Origin: Nipponacmea schrenckii
Lineage: Eukaryota; Mollusca; Gastropoda; Lottiidae
NCBI GenBank assembly: GCA_030562195.1
Contig: JAUJPP010000001.1
Span: 11,772,472-11,836,471, forward strand
DNA length: 64,000 bases
Direction of reading: 5' to 3'
The translations under genes and the position numbers were made by a program. Below the pieces are notes generated by a model. It saw only the letters and a program-made list of their open reading frames with translations, searched no databases and was not told where the DNA came from. Positions 33,930-46,085 of the stretch are shown here, piece after piece (position 1 is the first letter of the stretch; every line of letters begins with the position of its first letter).

Positions 33930-34555
33930 AGCAAATCTAATTTGATTATCTAATCGTTGATTATGTCCTAATCAAATCAGATTTGAGAGATGAAACAAAT
34001 GCGTTGATTACAAAATGGCTGCCGTCAGAAAGAGAGTCTGTGCTTCCGTTTTAGCCATTGAACTAGCAGAAAAATCATACACCTGGAACAATTATGTTAT
34101 TTGTGTCAAATGGGATGCATCAAATACATAACACATGTGCGAATGGTCCTACTGTTGAGGCCGAATTGGGTTTGGGAAGGGGTCGAACAGACTTGGGACG
34201 ATTCCGCATTCTGACCTGATCGGTCACCGATAATATTACTCTTCACAACAGCCACACCGCAATATAAGTTATGAAAATAACATATAGTTGTGCAATTACA
34301 ACCAACAACGTCACTATGAAACCGTTCAATGTTGATAATTCTGCTAATACCAAATTACAAATGCATATTTAGGAAAAATTGTTCTCTCTTGTTATCATCT
34401 TCTCCGTGAGCCGCCATCTTGCCTAATCAAAAGCAAATCAACCAAACAATTAGATTTAAAACAAATACGTCGATTAGCATAATCTGATTTGATTAGTGTG
34501 TGAAACAAATACATATCGGGCCTAATCAAATCCGATTCGCTTGAAACAAATATGC
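33930..34555. repeat. Inverted-repeat block with AATCAAATC and GAAACAAAT motifs
   Basis: CTAATCAAATCAGATTT near 33970, CTAATCAAATCCGATT near 34523, and the inverse AATCTGATTTGATTAG near 34482 recur with GAAACAAAT spacers on both sides of a 400-bp core. The arrangement suggests a degenerate inverted-repeat element. The motif also resembles homeodomain half-sites. The core holds AAAATGGCTGCCGTC (34013) and the complement of AAGATGGCGGC (34412), both YY1-like. Confidence 0.5.
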
Positions 34556-35040
34556 TTTTGGAATCAATGACGTCTGTTTATAGACGTCATTGCTTGCAAT
34601 ATAGAAGTTTTATTAGATCCAGTTGACATTCCCTTTGTGCTATATACAACAAATACACAGCCAACGGAAACACCACTAGTCAACATTCAGCTACAGTATC
34701 AAGATATCTTTTTTTCTAGCTCTTATGGGCAGCAAATTTAGGAGTCCAAACAGCCGTACAGGAAATGTGGTGAGGGAAATTTGTTTAAACTCATCCATTG
34801 TCCTTCGTATTTCGCGCCGTAAATTTTCTTCTCAATGAAGCGTAAAAATAATTTCCACACATGCGCACGGGAATTAATATTTTCTCGCCTCATTTTGGAC
34901 GCCATATTGAAGACGAGGTTTTGGACGATTTCGAGGTTTGTGACTCGTTTTCGGTGTAAAGCACCTGCCATAAAATACGCTAGATCCCCTCTCTGGTCCC
35001 TTCTTCTAAGAACTGTCAAGTTCTGACAAAAACATGGAAC
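34380..35040 (+). promoter_or_regulatory. Candidate CARF promoter / non-coding first exon region
   Basis: CpG content is visibly higher here than in the flanking DNA. The segment includes TTTCGCGCC (near 34809), an E2F-type site, and a YY1-type complement near 34412. The first coding exon of CARF is preceded by a good acceptor (CCTACAG at 35612-35618), which implies an upstream non-coding exon. No TATA box is evident. The transcription start cannot be placed from sequence alone. Confidence 0.4.
34565..34592. promoter_or_regulatory. Paired CRE-like palindrome upstream of CARF
   Basis: CAATGACGTCT and its exact inverse AGACGTCATTG are separated by six bases. Each arm carries a TGACGTC core as bound by CREB/ATF factors. 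It lies about 1 kb upstream of the CARF start codon. Regulatory use is inferred. Confidence 0.45.
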
Positions 35041-35270
35041 TTAAATATTGCAGAATTTGTAATGGCTTTGCTAAACAGTCAGTTGTTGTTCACGCATGAT
35101 ATGTTGTCTGTTCGATGAAATCGTACTTGGTCAATGGAAAAATTGTGGTTGGTAGGTAGCCTACTAAATAAGTTTAGAAAACAGATCAAAGTGAAAGTAG
35201 ACCAAAGGCGATTCAGTCATGAATTTACCCTTCACTGTAACATGACATTGTTGCCAGTCTTTTTCTGGAC

Positions 35271-35518
35271 CAATGGCACTGGCTTTTCCTAATCATTTTG
35301 ACATGAACTGTAGTTTAAGCCAATTTTGAAATTGAAATGGATTGTTAAGAATATTATCAAGCTAGGCCTAGATCAGCTCAAAAATATTATGGGGCAATGG
35401 CACTGGCTTTTCCTAATCATGTTGACATGAACTGTAGTTTAAGCCAATTTTGAAATTGAAATGGATTGTTAAGAATATTATTAAGCTAGGCCTAGATCAG
35501 CTCAAAAATATTATGGGG
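35271..35518 (+). repeat. Recent 124-bp tandem duplication
   Basis: Two adjacent copies (35271-35394 and 35395-35518) differ at only about two positions (T/G near 35297, C/T near 35358). They lie about 110 bp upstream of the CARF start codon, in the probable 5' intron. A hidden copy-number variant between individuals is plausible. Confidence 0.9.
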
Positions 35519-35627
35519 ATCTTTAAAACTTTAAAGCTATTCGCTTATGATCTTTGAAACACAAACAAAAATTCCTGCAAACAAATTTCATACTTAATGG
35601 TTCCATTTTATCCTACAGCATTAGAGG

Positions 35628-38600
35628 ATGACCAAGGATGATGAGGAGACTGTTAATTCATCAGAAATGGTCATGGTTGGTTTACCAGTGGTCACATATG
35701 TCACTTCTCCTCAAGCTACCCATGTTCTGACTCCAACATCTCTTGCAGAAAGAACAGACATGCTAGCAGAAAGCAATCCTACAGAATTAACACAAACTAA
35801 TTTGGCTGCTCAAGCTGGAGGCGTATTAACAGCTTTCACCCAACAAAGTAATACTTTATTTTCAATATAATTTCTTATAATAAATTTCATGATATTACAT
35901 ATCACATACATGTATCAGCAATTGGTTCTTAAAATTGTTCAATCAGGCTTGGATTTACTCTGTTTTTAAATGATTGTTCACAACCATGAAAGTTTCAATC
36001 ATACGATCAGTATGAAATAGAAACCATCACAAATTTGTAATAATTAAAACAAATTGTAACAGCGTTATTGAGATTTCAGCTTTTTTTCAATAATATGTTG
36101 TCTCTGAGATAATTAATAGTTGTCTTAGAGTTAACTTGTGATTTTCTCTGAGTTTATTGTATCTGAGTTGACATGATATTCTTAGATTGTAGCCTACTTA
36201 GTATTACTCAATGGAATGTTAGACCTACAGTGAAAACAGTGGAAAAGACTTTTTTCTTAAGACTTTAGATTGATCAAAAGGGGCTCTTATCCACTGATAA
36301 ACCAAAACTGTAGCTGTTTGTATCGTTCACATTTTGAATCAATTTATAGACTTGATTTAAACGTCATACTGAATACCTACTGTGTAAAATATTCTTTCAT
36401 ATTTAAATAATATAATGTCAATCAAACAAGCCTTTTGTTTTTCAATAGATTCGCTTTGTCTTATAAGATTTTGTTATTCTATTTCAATTTTTAGACCACA
36501 TCCGTTCAGATCAAACAACATTACAAAGTTTACTGTCAACACCTTTGGCAGCTAACCACCAAGCTATTTATAATCCATTAGAACAACAGATACAAATAAT
36601 AACTGTTAACAACCCTTCTGATTTATTGGCTGGTGGGTTTACAGATGCTTCTGGTCGTCTGATACAAGTTCTGCCGACTGGTCCAGGTATCAACCCAGAA
36701 TATGCCACCATTATTGCTGTAACTGATCCAGCAGAGTATCTTCAGATGAAAGATGAAGTGGAAGGAGATGAAGGTACAATTTGAGTTTTTATACGCCCAC
36801 ATTATAATGTGGTCGTATTTTGTTGTCACCCCTGTCCGTCCGTCCACAATTGCTTGTGAACGCAATAGAGGCTACAGTTTTTGTCAGATTTGAATGAAAC
36901 TTGCTATGATCATTTATTTTGATGAGATCTCGGACAAATTGGCAATTTTTCGATGAACAGTTTTTGAGTTATTGCACTTGACTTAGCCAAAACGCGTCAA
37001 AATTGGCTTGTGAACGCGATAGAGACTAGAGTTTTCATCAGATTTGAAAGAAACTTGCTGTGATCATTTATATTGATGAGATCTTGGACAAGTTCGAAAT
37101 TTGCGATTTTTCGATGAATGGTTTTTGAGTTATTGCACTTGACTTAGCCAAAACGCGTCAAAATTGACTTTTGAACGCGATAAAGATCACAATTTCCATT
37201 TGATTTGAATGAAATTTGGTGTTATCATTTATATTGATGAAATCTTGGAAAGTTTGATCATGACGATTTTTGGGTGAACGTCTTTTGAGTTATTGGCCTT
37301 GACTAAGTCAAATTGCGTCGAAATAGACTTGTGAATACAATAGAGACAACAGTTTTCATCTGATTGGAATGAAATTTGGTTTGATCATTGAAGTTGATGT
37401 CATCTTGGTCAAGTTCTAAATTGACATTTTGATATACTGTTTTTGAGTTGTTGCACTTGACTTAGTCAAAACGCGGCTTGTGATTGCGATAGACAATACA
37501 GTTTTCATCTGATTTTAATGAAATTTCGTGTGAACATTTATATTGACGAGAACTTGGATTAGACCCAAATAATCTTAGAGTCTTTGCCTGTGTTAAAACG
37601 GAAAATATATTTTAAAGTGGGCGTATCTTGCTAGGCAACCACTTGTTCTAATTGCAGGGTACAGGGATTTTCCATTTATTTCAGGGACACTTAACACTCA
37701 ATTTGCATCAGTTTGAATTATCTGTCAAAAGTAGGACGTAAAACTTCATTCACTTCATTAAATTTAAATTATCTGTCTCAGACAAGTCACCCATGACTAA
37801 ATATTTATCTGCACAAATCTTGATACAGTTTCAAGATAACACTGCCAAAATTTTCTAAATGATTAATTTTTATTGATATATTTATGGAAGCAGCCATTTT
37901 GAAATTTAAATAGCATTGAACCCTATGATAGTGATATCTATGCAAACTAGTGCTCTTGTATTTGCAGCTATTAAATATCCATTTACATAAGAAAGGCCAC
38001 AAGGCTAAGGGTTCAATATTACCGATTAGTTTGGACTTTTCTCGGTTATGACCCAATCCCTTGGAAAATCTGAATTCTAGACAGAATACAGAACATTTGA
38101 CCTCTGTCAATCAAGGTTCTCAAACGTGCAACCAATTTATGACTCTAGGTCTTAGTAATAAAGAAAAGATATAACAATTGAGCTTTCTAAGGTATCATCA
38201 TGATATCACAATTAAGAATTCCTAGGTATCATCGTGATACCCAAAAATTCTGAATTCTGATATCTTTTCTTTATTCCAATCATGTTTTCTATGTGATTTC
38301 AGAAATGGTTGAAGCCATTAATACTGCTGAAAACAATGGTACTGAACTAAGTAATTTAGTATCAAGTGACACTGTAGCATCGTTACTAATGCCACCACCA
38401 GCAACTCCAGCGCCACAAGTTTTACCACCTGATTGTCCAGCATGGGCTGCTAGGCTTAAAGACTGTGAGGTAAGAAAAAAGTTTTGGTCTGATATATGTT
38501 AATATTTTTGGAAAAATTAAGTGGAAAGGGAAATTTTAAATAGTATTTTAATACATTACTGTTAAGCAATCAAAGAGTGTCATAATGAGTCTGTTTCTTG

Positions 38601-41600
38601 AAAAGAAAACTCCAATTTGCTGGCATATTGCTATGCTATTGGGTTACTGTACTCTATTACAATTTGCAACGAGTCATTGTCATTGGTTTTGAATTTTGAA
38701 ACAGATTTGAATTATTTCCCTTTAATATGATCACCATTTATTTAACATATCAAAAAGTAACAAATTTAATAAGTTAAAACGGTTACAACTCCACCAAAAT
38801 TTCTTATTAGAAATTACGAAATATTCTCACATTTCAGAGTAAAACTGCTTCTTGTTATTTTTGCTATTACGTAAATGTTCATATTAAATATTAAAGAAAT
38901 TATACAAAATATTTTTTTTTTATTCACCAAAATATGTTACGTTTAAGCTGAGTTGTAACCATTTTGACCGAAAATTTCTGTTACCGTTTTGGTGGAGTTG
39001 TTACCGTTTTAACTTATAAAATTTGTTATCATTTTTACATGTAACCTTTTTACTGGATACCTTTTTTATCATTTTTTGCTTGATATTTGATGTGCTGCTT
39101 TGTCAAACTTTCAGAAAATTGGTGACTCTTACCGTGGTTATGTAGAAAGTGAAGTAGAATTAGATTTGTTATTGACCTATCATAAACAACAGACACAAAG
39201 TTTCTGGGGTACACGTCAATCACCTAGTCCTGGTAAACCTTCCACCAGATTAATGTGGAAATCACAGTATGTGCCATTTGATGGTATTCCTTTTGTAAAT
39301 ACAGGCAAGTAGATTGATTTATAGAACTGATATTTATAACAATAAACTCTGAAAAAAAATAATAAATTAGGTCCAATACACAAGGGAACAATATAATGAG
39401 TTATTTATAAACAGACTTGATCAAATCATTTTATAAATAATTTATGTAACATTTCTCTTGCCCTCAGCCGTTGAGTTCCTATATGTGACAGCAATACCCC
39501 ATTGCCTTTAGTACATAAAACACCATCTTATTTCCTCACTCAATGGGATCTTCACAGTGAACAACTTATACTAGTTATGGGAAAGACATCAATCGAAAAC
39601 CATGGAAAATACTAAAATTGTCTTCAAAATTTAGCCTCTTCCGTTTTGTGGACATTTTTATACACATGCATATGTATATAATCCCAAAAAGGAGGCTGTT
39701 TGCAAACATTATGGTTATAATTCTTATAATGGCATAATATTTGAGTAAAGTCACTATTGATGTTAATCATTGGATGATGACATATTTCTTAATCACATCT
39801 TGAGAGTGGACTAGGCTTCCACATTTTAATTCAAATAAAATAACTACCGTACTATCTACTTTGTAAACTAGTAAGTTTTGTATTGCAGTCTTGTTATATA
39901 TATTTTTAACTAATTCTATTGTGTCTTGTAGGACCTGTTTCTAGCTAAAAATGTGAACTAGGGGATAGCTGCTGTTAGAGGCTTTCATATTGCGCTACTT
40001 TGGGTTTCACTATTCCCCAACTTGTCATTGATATAAATTAGTTTGGTGTTACATTTAGATTAATGTAGCCATAGCAAATCATCAATAATATAATTTGTTA
40101 AAAAAAACACTTGGTAAATAACACTATTAAAATTGTTTTGAAATTTCTGTTGTAGGTAGTCGTGCTGTAGTTCAAGAATGCCAATATGGTCCAAGAAGAA
40201 AGGGCAATTGTAAAACTAAAGGCGATTCATCAGACACAAGAAAGTTTAAACAAACATGTCCGGCTCGGTAAATTATCTATTCTATCAATAGTTATTTAAC
40301 TGAAATGCAAAGATCTGATATTTTCTCAAATCTACAATTTGTTTATGCTAGTAATGTATTGGTTAATCAATCATTGTACATTCAAAGTTTTGTGAATTTT
40401 TAGAATCTATGTGAAGAAAGTCAAGAAATTTCCAGATTACTATGTAGATTTTGAAAGGTTTGATAAGAAAACGTTAAAGTTCGCTATGGATAGAGCTTTC
40501 CAGGAGTTAAAACAGGGAGGTTTAGATGCCATAGGACAAGAGAGGTAAGTATACTAGTGATTTAGTTCTAGAGGATTTTTTTATAACCCAATGTAAGGAT
40601 GGTTTGAGGTAGTTCAATTTTAAAAAATATTTTTGAAAGATCAGGATGGGAAGGTTTCTTCAATATATCCGCTTATATATAGCTTAAAATGTGATCTTTT
40701 GTCCATGTAGTTGGGGATGATCTAAGCAACCGGATATAAATTCTGGGGCCTTATTCATGAAAATTAAAATTAGATAAAGTCTAAAATTTAAGAAATGCAG
40801 TAATCTGAGTTTATTATAAAACAAAATTTACAACAAATTTGTCATGAATGACCAATTGGATGACTAGAGCACTGAAATCATATCAGGATAAGTTTTAGAC
40901 AGTTTTCCTGATAGCAAAATCTGAAACTAATTTGTATTCACGTTATATTTAGAAGCCTAGATTGCTTTGCTTTGAGTGCAGTAATTTTGAGATAAAGATG
41001 AGAGTTGTTCTTTTATGAGACTTTTCAAACTTTCAGGCATTATGTACAATTACCTACAGAAAAAGCTCATCAATTTCATGATGAAGGTCCATTAGCTAAT
41101 GTCGCTTGTAGTACTACAAAACCTGACAGTGGTATTCCTAGTTTTTCTGGTGAAGAAGAATGTAATATACCAGAGAGTGAATGTAATATTCATCCTAAAC
41201 TAGCCAGTAAAATACGAGACTTAGTAGCTGCCGGTGAAGTGGGTGTATACAATATTAGAAAACAATTGAGGTAAGATTGGAAATTGGAAATCAAAATTTG
41301 TTATCATTTCACACAAAATGACATTCCCTGTTCTCATTAGCCTGAATCAATTGCAAAGAAGAAGAAGCTAAAAGGTTTCTCATTTCATTTCAATGAAACA
41401 CCAACACAAAGTGAGGAACTTGCCTACTGGTACCAGCTTGTCCTGGTGTCAATGACCTTGACTGGGCATTAATCATTACCAGTTTATTTATTCTCATTTA
41501 CATTTCAATATACTGTATTAATGAGTAAAGGTGACTTTGTATGTTTTTATTGACAAATACTTGTATTTTTTCTATGAAAATAATGTTTTTGAAAAGAAAT

Positions 41601-44600
41601 TTTGTTATCTTTAAGATCTGTTTCATTTAACACAAGTTTGTTAAAACCTAGCCTTTGTTCTAGTGGTCTGTCGTCTATTGTTTTCTTTTTACATCTACAG
41701 GAATTTTGTAACCAAGGATATGTATCCTGGAAATGGAATACCTGAAAGACATGATTGGACATTATTCCCTACTGTTAATAACATTAAAAATCACATACAT
41801 CAAGCATTAAAAGATATTGAAAATGGCACCTTGGCTCTGACAGCCACAACTGTAAGAAATTTCATTTGTATTACCTATTGTCATTGTGATGTTTAGGGAA
41901 TTGTGAAGAATATTTCAGCTAAGTGTTTGATGATGTTAGTAAAAGCAAAATATCACATAAGGCCCTTTGCAAAACTTTGTAAATCTATATAAGAGTAGGC
42001 TTCTGCTGTCCTGGCAAAGTTTCCTTCATTGCATACTGAATAGTGTTGCCCCTCTTTGTTAGCTCATTAGGTTCATTTACAATCCCTTAAAGTTTAAAGG
42101 ATGTGTTTGATTTTCAGTTTTGTTCCAGTTGCTTATTATTCAGAATCTAAGGGTTTGGATTTTTTCAGTATCAGCATGACATTAAATGGATGAAGTTCTT
42201 TAAATATTTTCATTAGAAAATAAACCTTGTATTACTGTGTTGGAATGTAAATGGATTGTTGATTGATTCTAGGTTAATGTAGAGATTATAACTAATAGTG
42301 ATAGTAATACAGTGATAGGTGACACGGTTGGTACTGGAGAACCTATAATATGGCCCCGTGTTAGTGGTACACCCATACCAGAAACAGTTACAGTCACTTT
42401 AACTCAGAATACAGGGGAAGGTAAGTTTGTATTAAATGACTTTTCAAGTACTTTTCTTGGTGATGTATGTGCATCTTGGCAATTTTTTTTTTTCAAACAG
42501 TTGAAAATTCTTAGATGCATAGCCATGCCATCAGTTACAACACCGACAAAAATTTCTTTGCAATCTATTTTGAAGATGGGATTGGCCACAATCATAATAT
42601 ATTAGTTTTAGCAATATAATGTTAAAACTTAAAAGAAATCCCAATGAAGCAAAATAGCTCAGCTCTTAGGTTTCTCAACTTCTGACTCTTCTAAGCATGT
42701 AACACAAAGATTGCCACAAATATATATTGAATCTAGTCTATTATGGCCACTAAACAAAATCAATCAATCTTAATTCACTAATTTTATGGGTTTATTCACT
42801 TAAAGGGATAATAGCCTTTAGAAGAAACATAAAATTTTAATTTCTCTCAAACATGACAAATAACAGTATATATCCATCAGTGGACTTACCTGGCGTCATC
42901 ACTATACATCAAAATCACCCTATAATTCGATAAATCCACAAAACCAAGTATTTAATAATAAAACGCTTAATACATCCATTAAGCAATTGTTAGATTGTAA
43001 TTATAAAGGGAAGTAACTCTAACATATACCTTCCCTGCAAGGATGTTTTAGCGCTTTTTTTCCCAAACAGAATTCATCAAGTGTGGGATGCATACTTATT
43101 TAACTAATAGTCAATATTAAACACAAATATTAGACGTAGGATGAGTGTATTCTAATTGCTATTATCCCTTTAATGGTTTTATTAATATAAAAAATTGCAG
43201 AGGGTCATCATGTAATATCTCGAATAGAAACTCATCTTAGTGATGGTACTACACAAGTTAGTAATACTATAACACCAGAAACAGCTCAATTATTATCTAG
43301 ATTGCATCCTGGTATGTTTCCTGCTGGTAGTCTTATACAGGTAGGTACATGATATGCAGACTTTGGAAGCTCAGCAGTTTTCTCACTCGTTACAGGCCTG
43401 GAATTCCTATCATTGTATTCCGAATATGTTATAATTAAAATGTATTTGAACTAGGCCCACAACTCACCATTATGAAGTCTTTGAACAAGACATCTATATA
43501 AACAAAGTGCTTTTTTTTATAATTGGCTGAGACCATCATGAAAAGGTTATGGGGCCAATTTTGAAATAAAAATATTTAACCATGAATAAGTAATTTCCCC
43601 CGCTTATATTACCATTTTTATATGCCCACATGAATAGAAGCTACAATTTTCAATGGATTTTAATGAAACTTGGTGTGAGCATTGTAATTGATAAGACTGC
43701 AGTCAAGTTCGAATTTGACAATTTTTTTGATGAACAGTTTTTGAGTTATTTCCCCTTCACCTAGTAAATTCTTGTTATAATTGTATTGTTGATGCTATAA
43801 AACCTGCAATTTTCAAAGGATTTTGATGAAACTTGGTGTGAGCATTGGAATTGACTAAACCTCAGTCAAGTTTGAATTTGACGACTTTTTTCAATGTTTA
43901 GTTATTGCCCTTGACTTAGTAAAATTGCGTCAACAATTTTTGTGGGTGCAAAAGAAGCTACAATTTTTTAATAGATTTGATGGAACATGGTATGAGTATT
44001 GAAATATATAAGATGATTAAGTTTGAATTTGACGTTTTTTCGATTTCACAGTTTTTGAGTTTTTGCCATTGGGTTCAATATTCATTCAGTGAATGTTTTT
44101 TGAATTATTGCTCAATATATAATTCAATAATAATAATAGTGGGCGTATGTTACCTGGCAAGCTATCTTTTAAATAATTGGGTTCAAACCCTACCTGCTTT
44201 TCCACCTGTTTTTCTAGGCATTGTCAGATTTTCAACCTGAATTCTCTTGTCACTGTTAAATATTTAAAACCTGATTTCTTTATAGTCACCGTTTGTGAAA
44301 CCTGATTTCTCAAGTTACTGTTAGATTTTTCAACCTGATTTCTTAAGTCACCATTATTCAAACCTGATTTCTCAATCGACTGTTAAATATTTAAACCTGA
44401 TTTCTCTAGAAACTGTCAGATTTTTAAACCTGATTTCTCAAGTCACTGTTTAATATTATAATTTAAACCCGATTTCTCAAGTCACTGTTAAATATTTAAA
44501 CCCATTTTCTCTGGATTTTCAACCTTTTATCTGGTCACTGTCAGATTTTTCAACCTGATTTCTGTAGTCAGATAAAAATGACACCTTTGGTATGGGATAG

Positions 44601-45411
44601 CTCCTCTGTCCTGCATTTGATAAAAGGATAACTACTATGACGTTTACTACTTCCATCCCATATCAAATGATTTTCCTCTTTGCAGACTGAAGCAGGTTTA
44701 GTAACTCAGCAAAATGGTGACATATTAGTAGGAAGTACCATGGTCAGTGAAACAGATCAGACTGCAATAGATACTACACAGGTTGACTGTTTAAATACTG
44801 AACCCTTACAAATAGTAGATGATCCTATGATGGATGATAATAATGAAGTTCATGATGAGGAAGATGATGATGCTAAGGATCATTTAACAGACACATCAAT
44901 GATGATTGGTACACTTGCTGGCACATGTAAGTCTTCACAAGTACATATACATTCTTTTCATTATGGTCTTATGGAATAGGATTTTGTTTACCTCATCTTC
45001 ACTTTGTCAAGAAATTACAAACTTCATAATTTGTTCCTGGTGGCAAATGCCACCTTTCTTGTTTCAAGAAATGCATTGATTTCATTGGATTGTATGGCAG
45101 CAAATCAGAGGCCTCAACAGAAAACATTATGGCTATGTGTTCAGATTTTGTCATGGATTCTGATTGGTCAATAGTTTTGGATTCATTGCCACCCTAGATG
45201 TTTGAAAAATAATCAATTTAAATCAATAGTTTAAAAAACATGTTCATATTTTCATTCAAGTTATGAAAGTTTTGTTTTTAATGGTATACATTCAAAATAT
45301 TTTTAAGTGGTTACTTCACATTAACAATTTAACATGACCTTTAATGTTTGTTTTGCATGCTTTGCAGGTGAAAGTGGTATGGACCCATTAGCAACTGCTG
45401 CCGATCTATAA
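35628..45411 (+). CDS. CARF: Calcium-responsive transcription factor (CaRF / ALS2CR8 family)
   Basis: Nuclear DNA-binding activator, known in mammals for calcium-response-element-driven BDNF transcription. Coding exons: 35628-35847, 36495-36773, 38303-38469, 39115-39304, 40156-40267, 40404-40544, 41037-41270, 41701-41851, 42273-42420, 43201-43340, 44686-44926, 45368-45411. They sum to 2067 nt, 688 residues plus TAA, close to human CARF (about 725). The start is the first ATG after the acceptor at 35618. The N-terminal part is Gln/Thr/Pro-rich with [13 protein letters not shown] and a PPPATPAP segment. The central exons are highly conserved. The C-terminus has a strongly acidic stretch (DEEDDDAKD), typical of an activation region. 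The protein is complete in this window. Confidence 0.95.
36790..37652 (+). mobile_element. GTCCGTCC-headed tandem-repeat element, copy in CARF intron 2
   Basis: The head is ATACGCCCACATTATAATGT with a palindromic GTGG-CGTAT partner and GTCCGTCCGTCC. The body has about five imperfect units of roughly 155-160 bp, each with GAAACTTG and TTTTTGAGTTATTGCACTTG. The tail is GTGGGCGTATCTTGCTAGGC. Tandem cores with conserved heads and tails resemble the pearl/CvA and other Helentron-associated (HINE) elements described in molluscs; that class assignment is inference. There is no coding capacity. Confidence 0.7.
38157..38275. repeat. Foldback with 16-bp perfect arms before CARF exon 3
   Basis: AATAAAGAAAAGATAT and its exact inverse bound a segment that contains two further small palindromes (GGTATCATCATGATATC and GGTATCATCGTGATACC). 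It ends 27 bp upstream of the exon 3 acceptor. It is probably a small inverted-repeat element. Confidence 0.75.
38751..39045. mobile_element. Long foldback element before CARF exon 4
   Basis: The arms are about 45-50 bp. The left has AAGTTAAAACGGTTACAACT then CCACCAAAA; the right has the complement TTTTGGTGGAGTTGTTACCG then TTTTAACTT. The arms are about 90 percent alike. The right arm carries an additional CGGTAACAG copy. It is non-coding and ends about 70 bp before the exon 4 acceptor. Confidence 0.7.
39115..41851 (+). CDS. CARF: CARF conserved core (DNA-binding region), exons 4-8
   Basis: Signature stretches in order: [111 protein letters not shown], then the [20 protein letters not shown] and [20 protein letters not shown] helices. 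Cysteines of CQYGPRRKG and TCPAR are kept. These match vertebrate CARF almost position by position, so this is an ortholog and not a distant relative. Confidence 0.95.
39305..40155 (+). other. Probable GC-AG intron in CARF
   Basis: Exon 4 must end ...AAT ACA G to give TGSRAVV, the conserved family sequence. The donor is then GCAAGT after ACAG, the strong consensus typical of GC-type introns. The acceptor is TTGTAG at 40155. An alternative (donor GTAGAT at 39309, acceptor four bases later) is also in frame and would give TGNRAVV. I prefer the GC form because Ser is conserved. Confidence 0.65.
42804..43169. mobile_element. TTAA-flanked inverted-repeat element, copy 2
   Basis: It begins AGGGATAATAGC and ends GCTATTATCCCT, flanked by TTAA on both sides. 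The interior matches the reverse complement of copy 1 (ATATATCCATCAGTGGACTT is the inverse of the copy 1 core). It lies 31 bp upstream of CARF exon 10. Confidence 0.8.
43619..44172 (+). mobile_element. Degenerate GTCCGTCC-family element, head truncated
   Basis: It starts at TATGCCCACATGAATAGAAG and has about three eroded repeats with ATGAAACTTGGTGTGAGCATT and CAGTTTTTGAGTTATT. It ends GTGGGCGTATGTTACCTGGCAAGCTATCTTTT (44141-44172). The GTCCGTCC run is missing. It lies within CARF intron 10. Confidence 0.65.
44223..44575 (+). repeat. Minisatellite of about 32 bp in CARF intron 10
   Basis: About ten imperfect units built on AACCTGATTTCTCAAGTCAC plus TGTTAAATATTT. Units vary in length (28-40 bp) and sequence, so the array is older than the one at 19.9 kb. 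It lies directly downstream of the preceding element. Confidence 0.8.
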
Positions 45412-46085
45412 AGAAGTTCTTTGAAGTGGATTTAAGCTAGTGATTTTTAATTTATTGTTACAACTTTTATAGTGCAATCAGGATTTGTGAATAGTCAGAA
45501 GAAATTATACTTCTCTAAATGCCATATTTATTGGTAGAATTATTAGAAAGACAGTCATCTTTCTATAAGTTTAAAAAGAATTGAAATAGTTGGGTACTAT
45601 TTACCGAAAATGGCTAAATGTTATATTGAATCTATTTTTGCCCTTGCATATTTAAAAATTTGAAAGAGAATAACTTTTGTGAGTTATGTAAATTTTTTCT
45701 CAAATAGCTTATTTGACATAATGTTACTTCTCCTTTAGGTATACGGTCATCTCAATATTTACTTTATCTGCTAATGGCTCCATTTCAGCAGACTATCAGT
45801 ATTAGTTTAAGGAATTTGATTTTTAACAGTGAAATTACTTCAATTCAACAGAAAGACAATGCTGTTGACCAGTCTATATTTCTATATATAATTGGTCCTC
45901 AATTGTTATGGAACTGGAAGTCTGATTCTGTTTCTGAAAAGTGTCAATGATTATTGCTTTTGAACTGATTAGGTTGGTACTTGGTAAAGCAAATATTACA
46001 ATGATTAAATCCATTAACTTAAAATTATTTATTGTTGTTATCTGAAAACTTTTTCACAATGTCAATTATACTACCTTGACGTTAA

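Larger units (their letters stand above)
27783..34380. other. Intergenic AT-rich region
   Basis: No gene was recognised between the intersectin 3' end and the CARF upstream region. It holds AT-rich low-complexity sequence, a TA/TATC-rich tract near 29800-30130, and the repeats listed separately. Open frames here are short, without family resemblance or splice support. Confidence 0.6.

Noticed and set aside
34738..35026. Overlapping open frames on both strands of the CARF upstream region
   Set aside because: They coincide with the CpG-richer promoter-like segment, overlap each other antisense, and show no family similarity.
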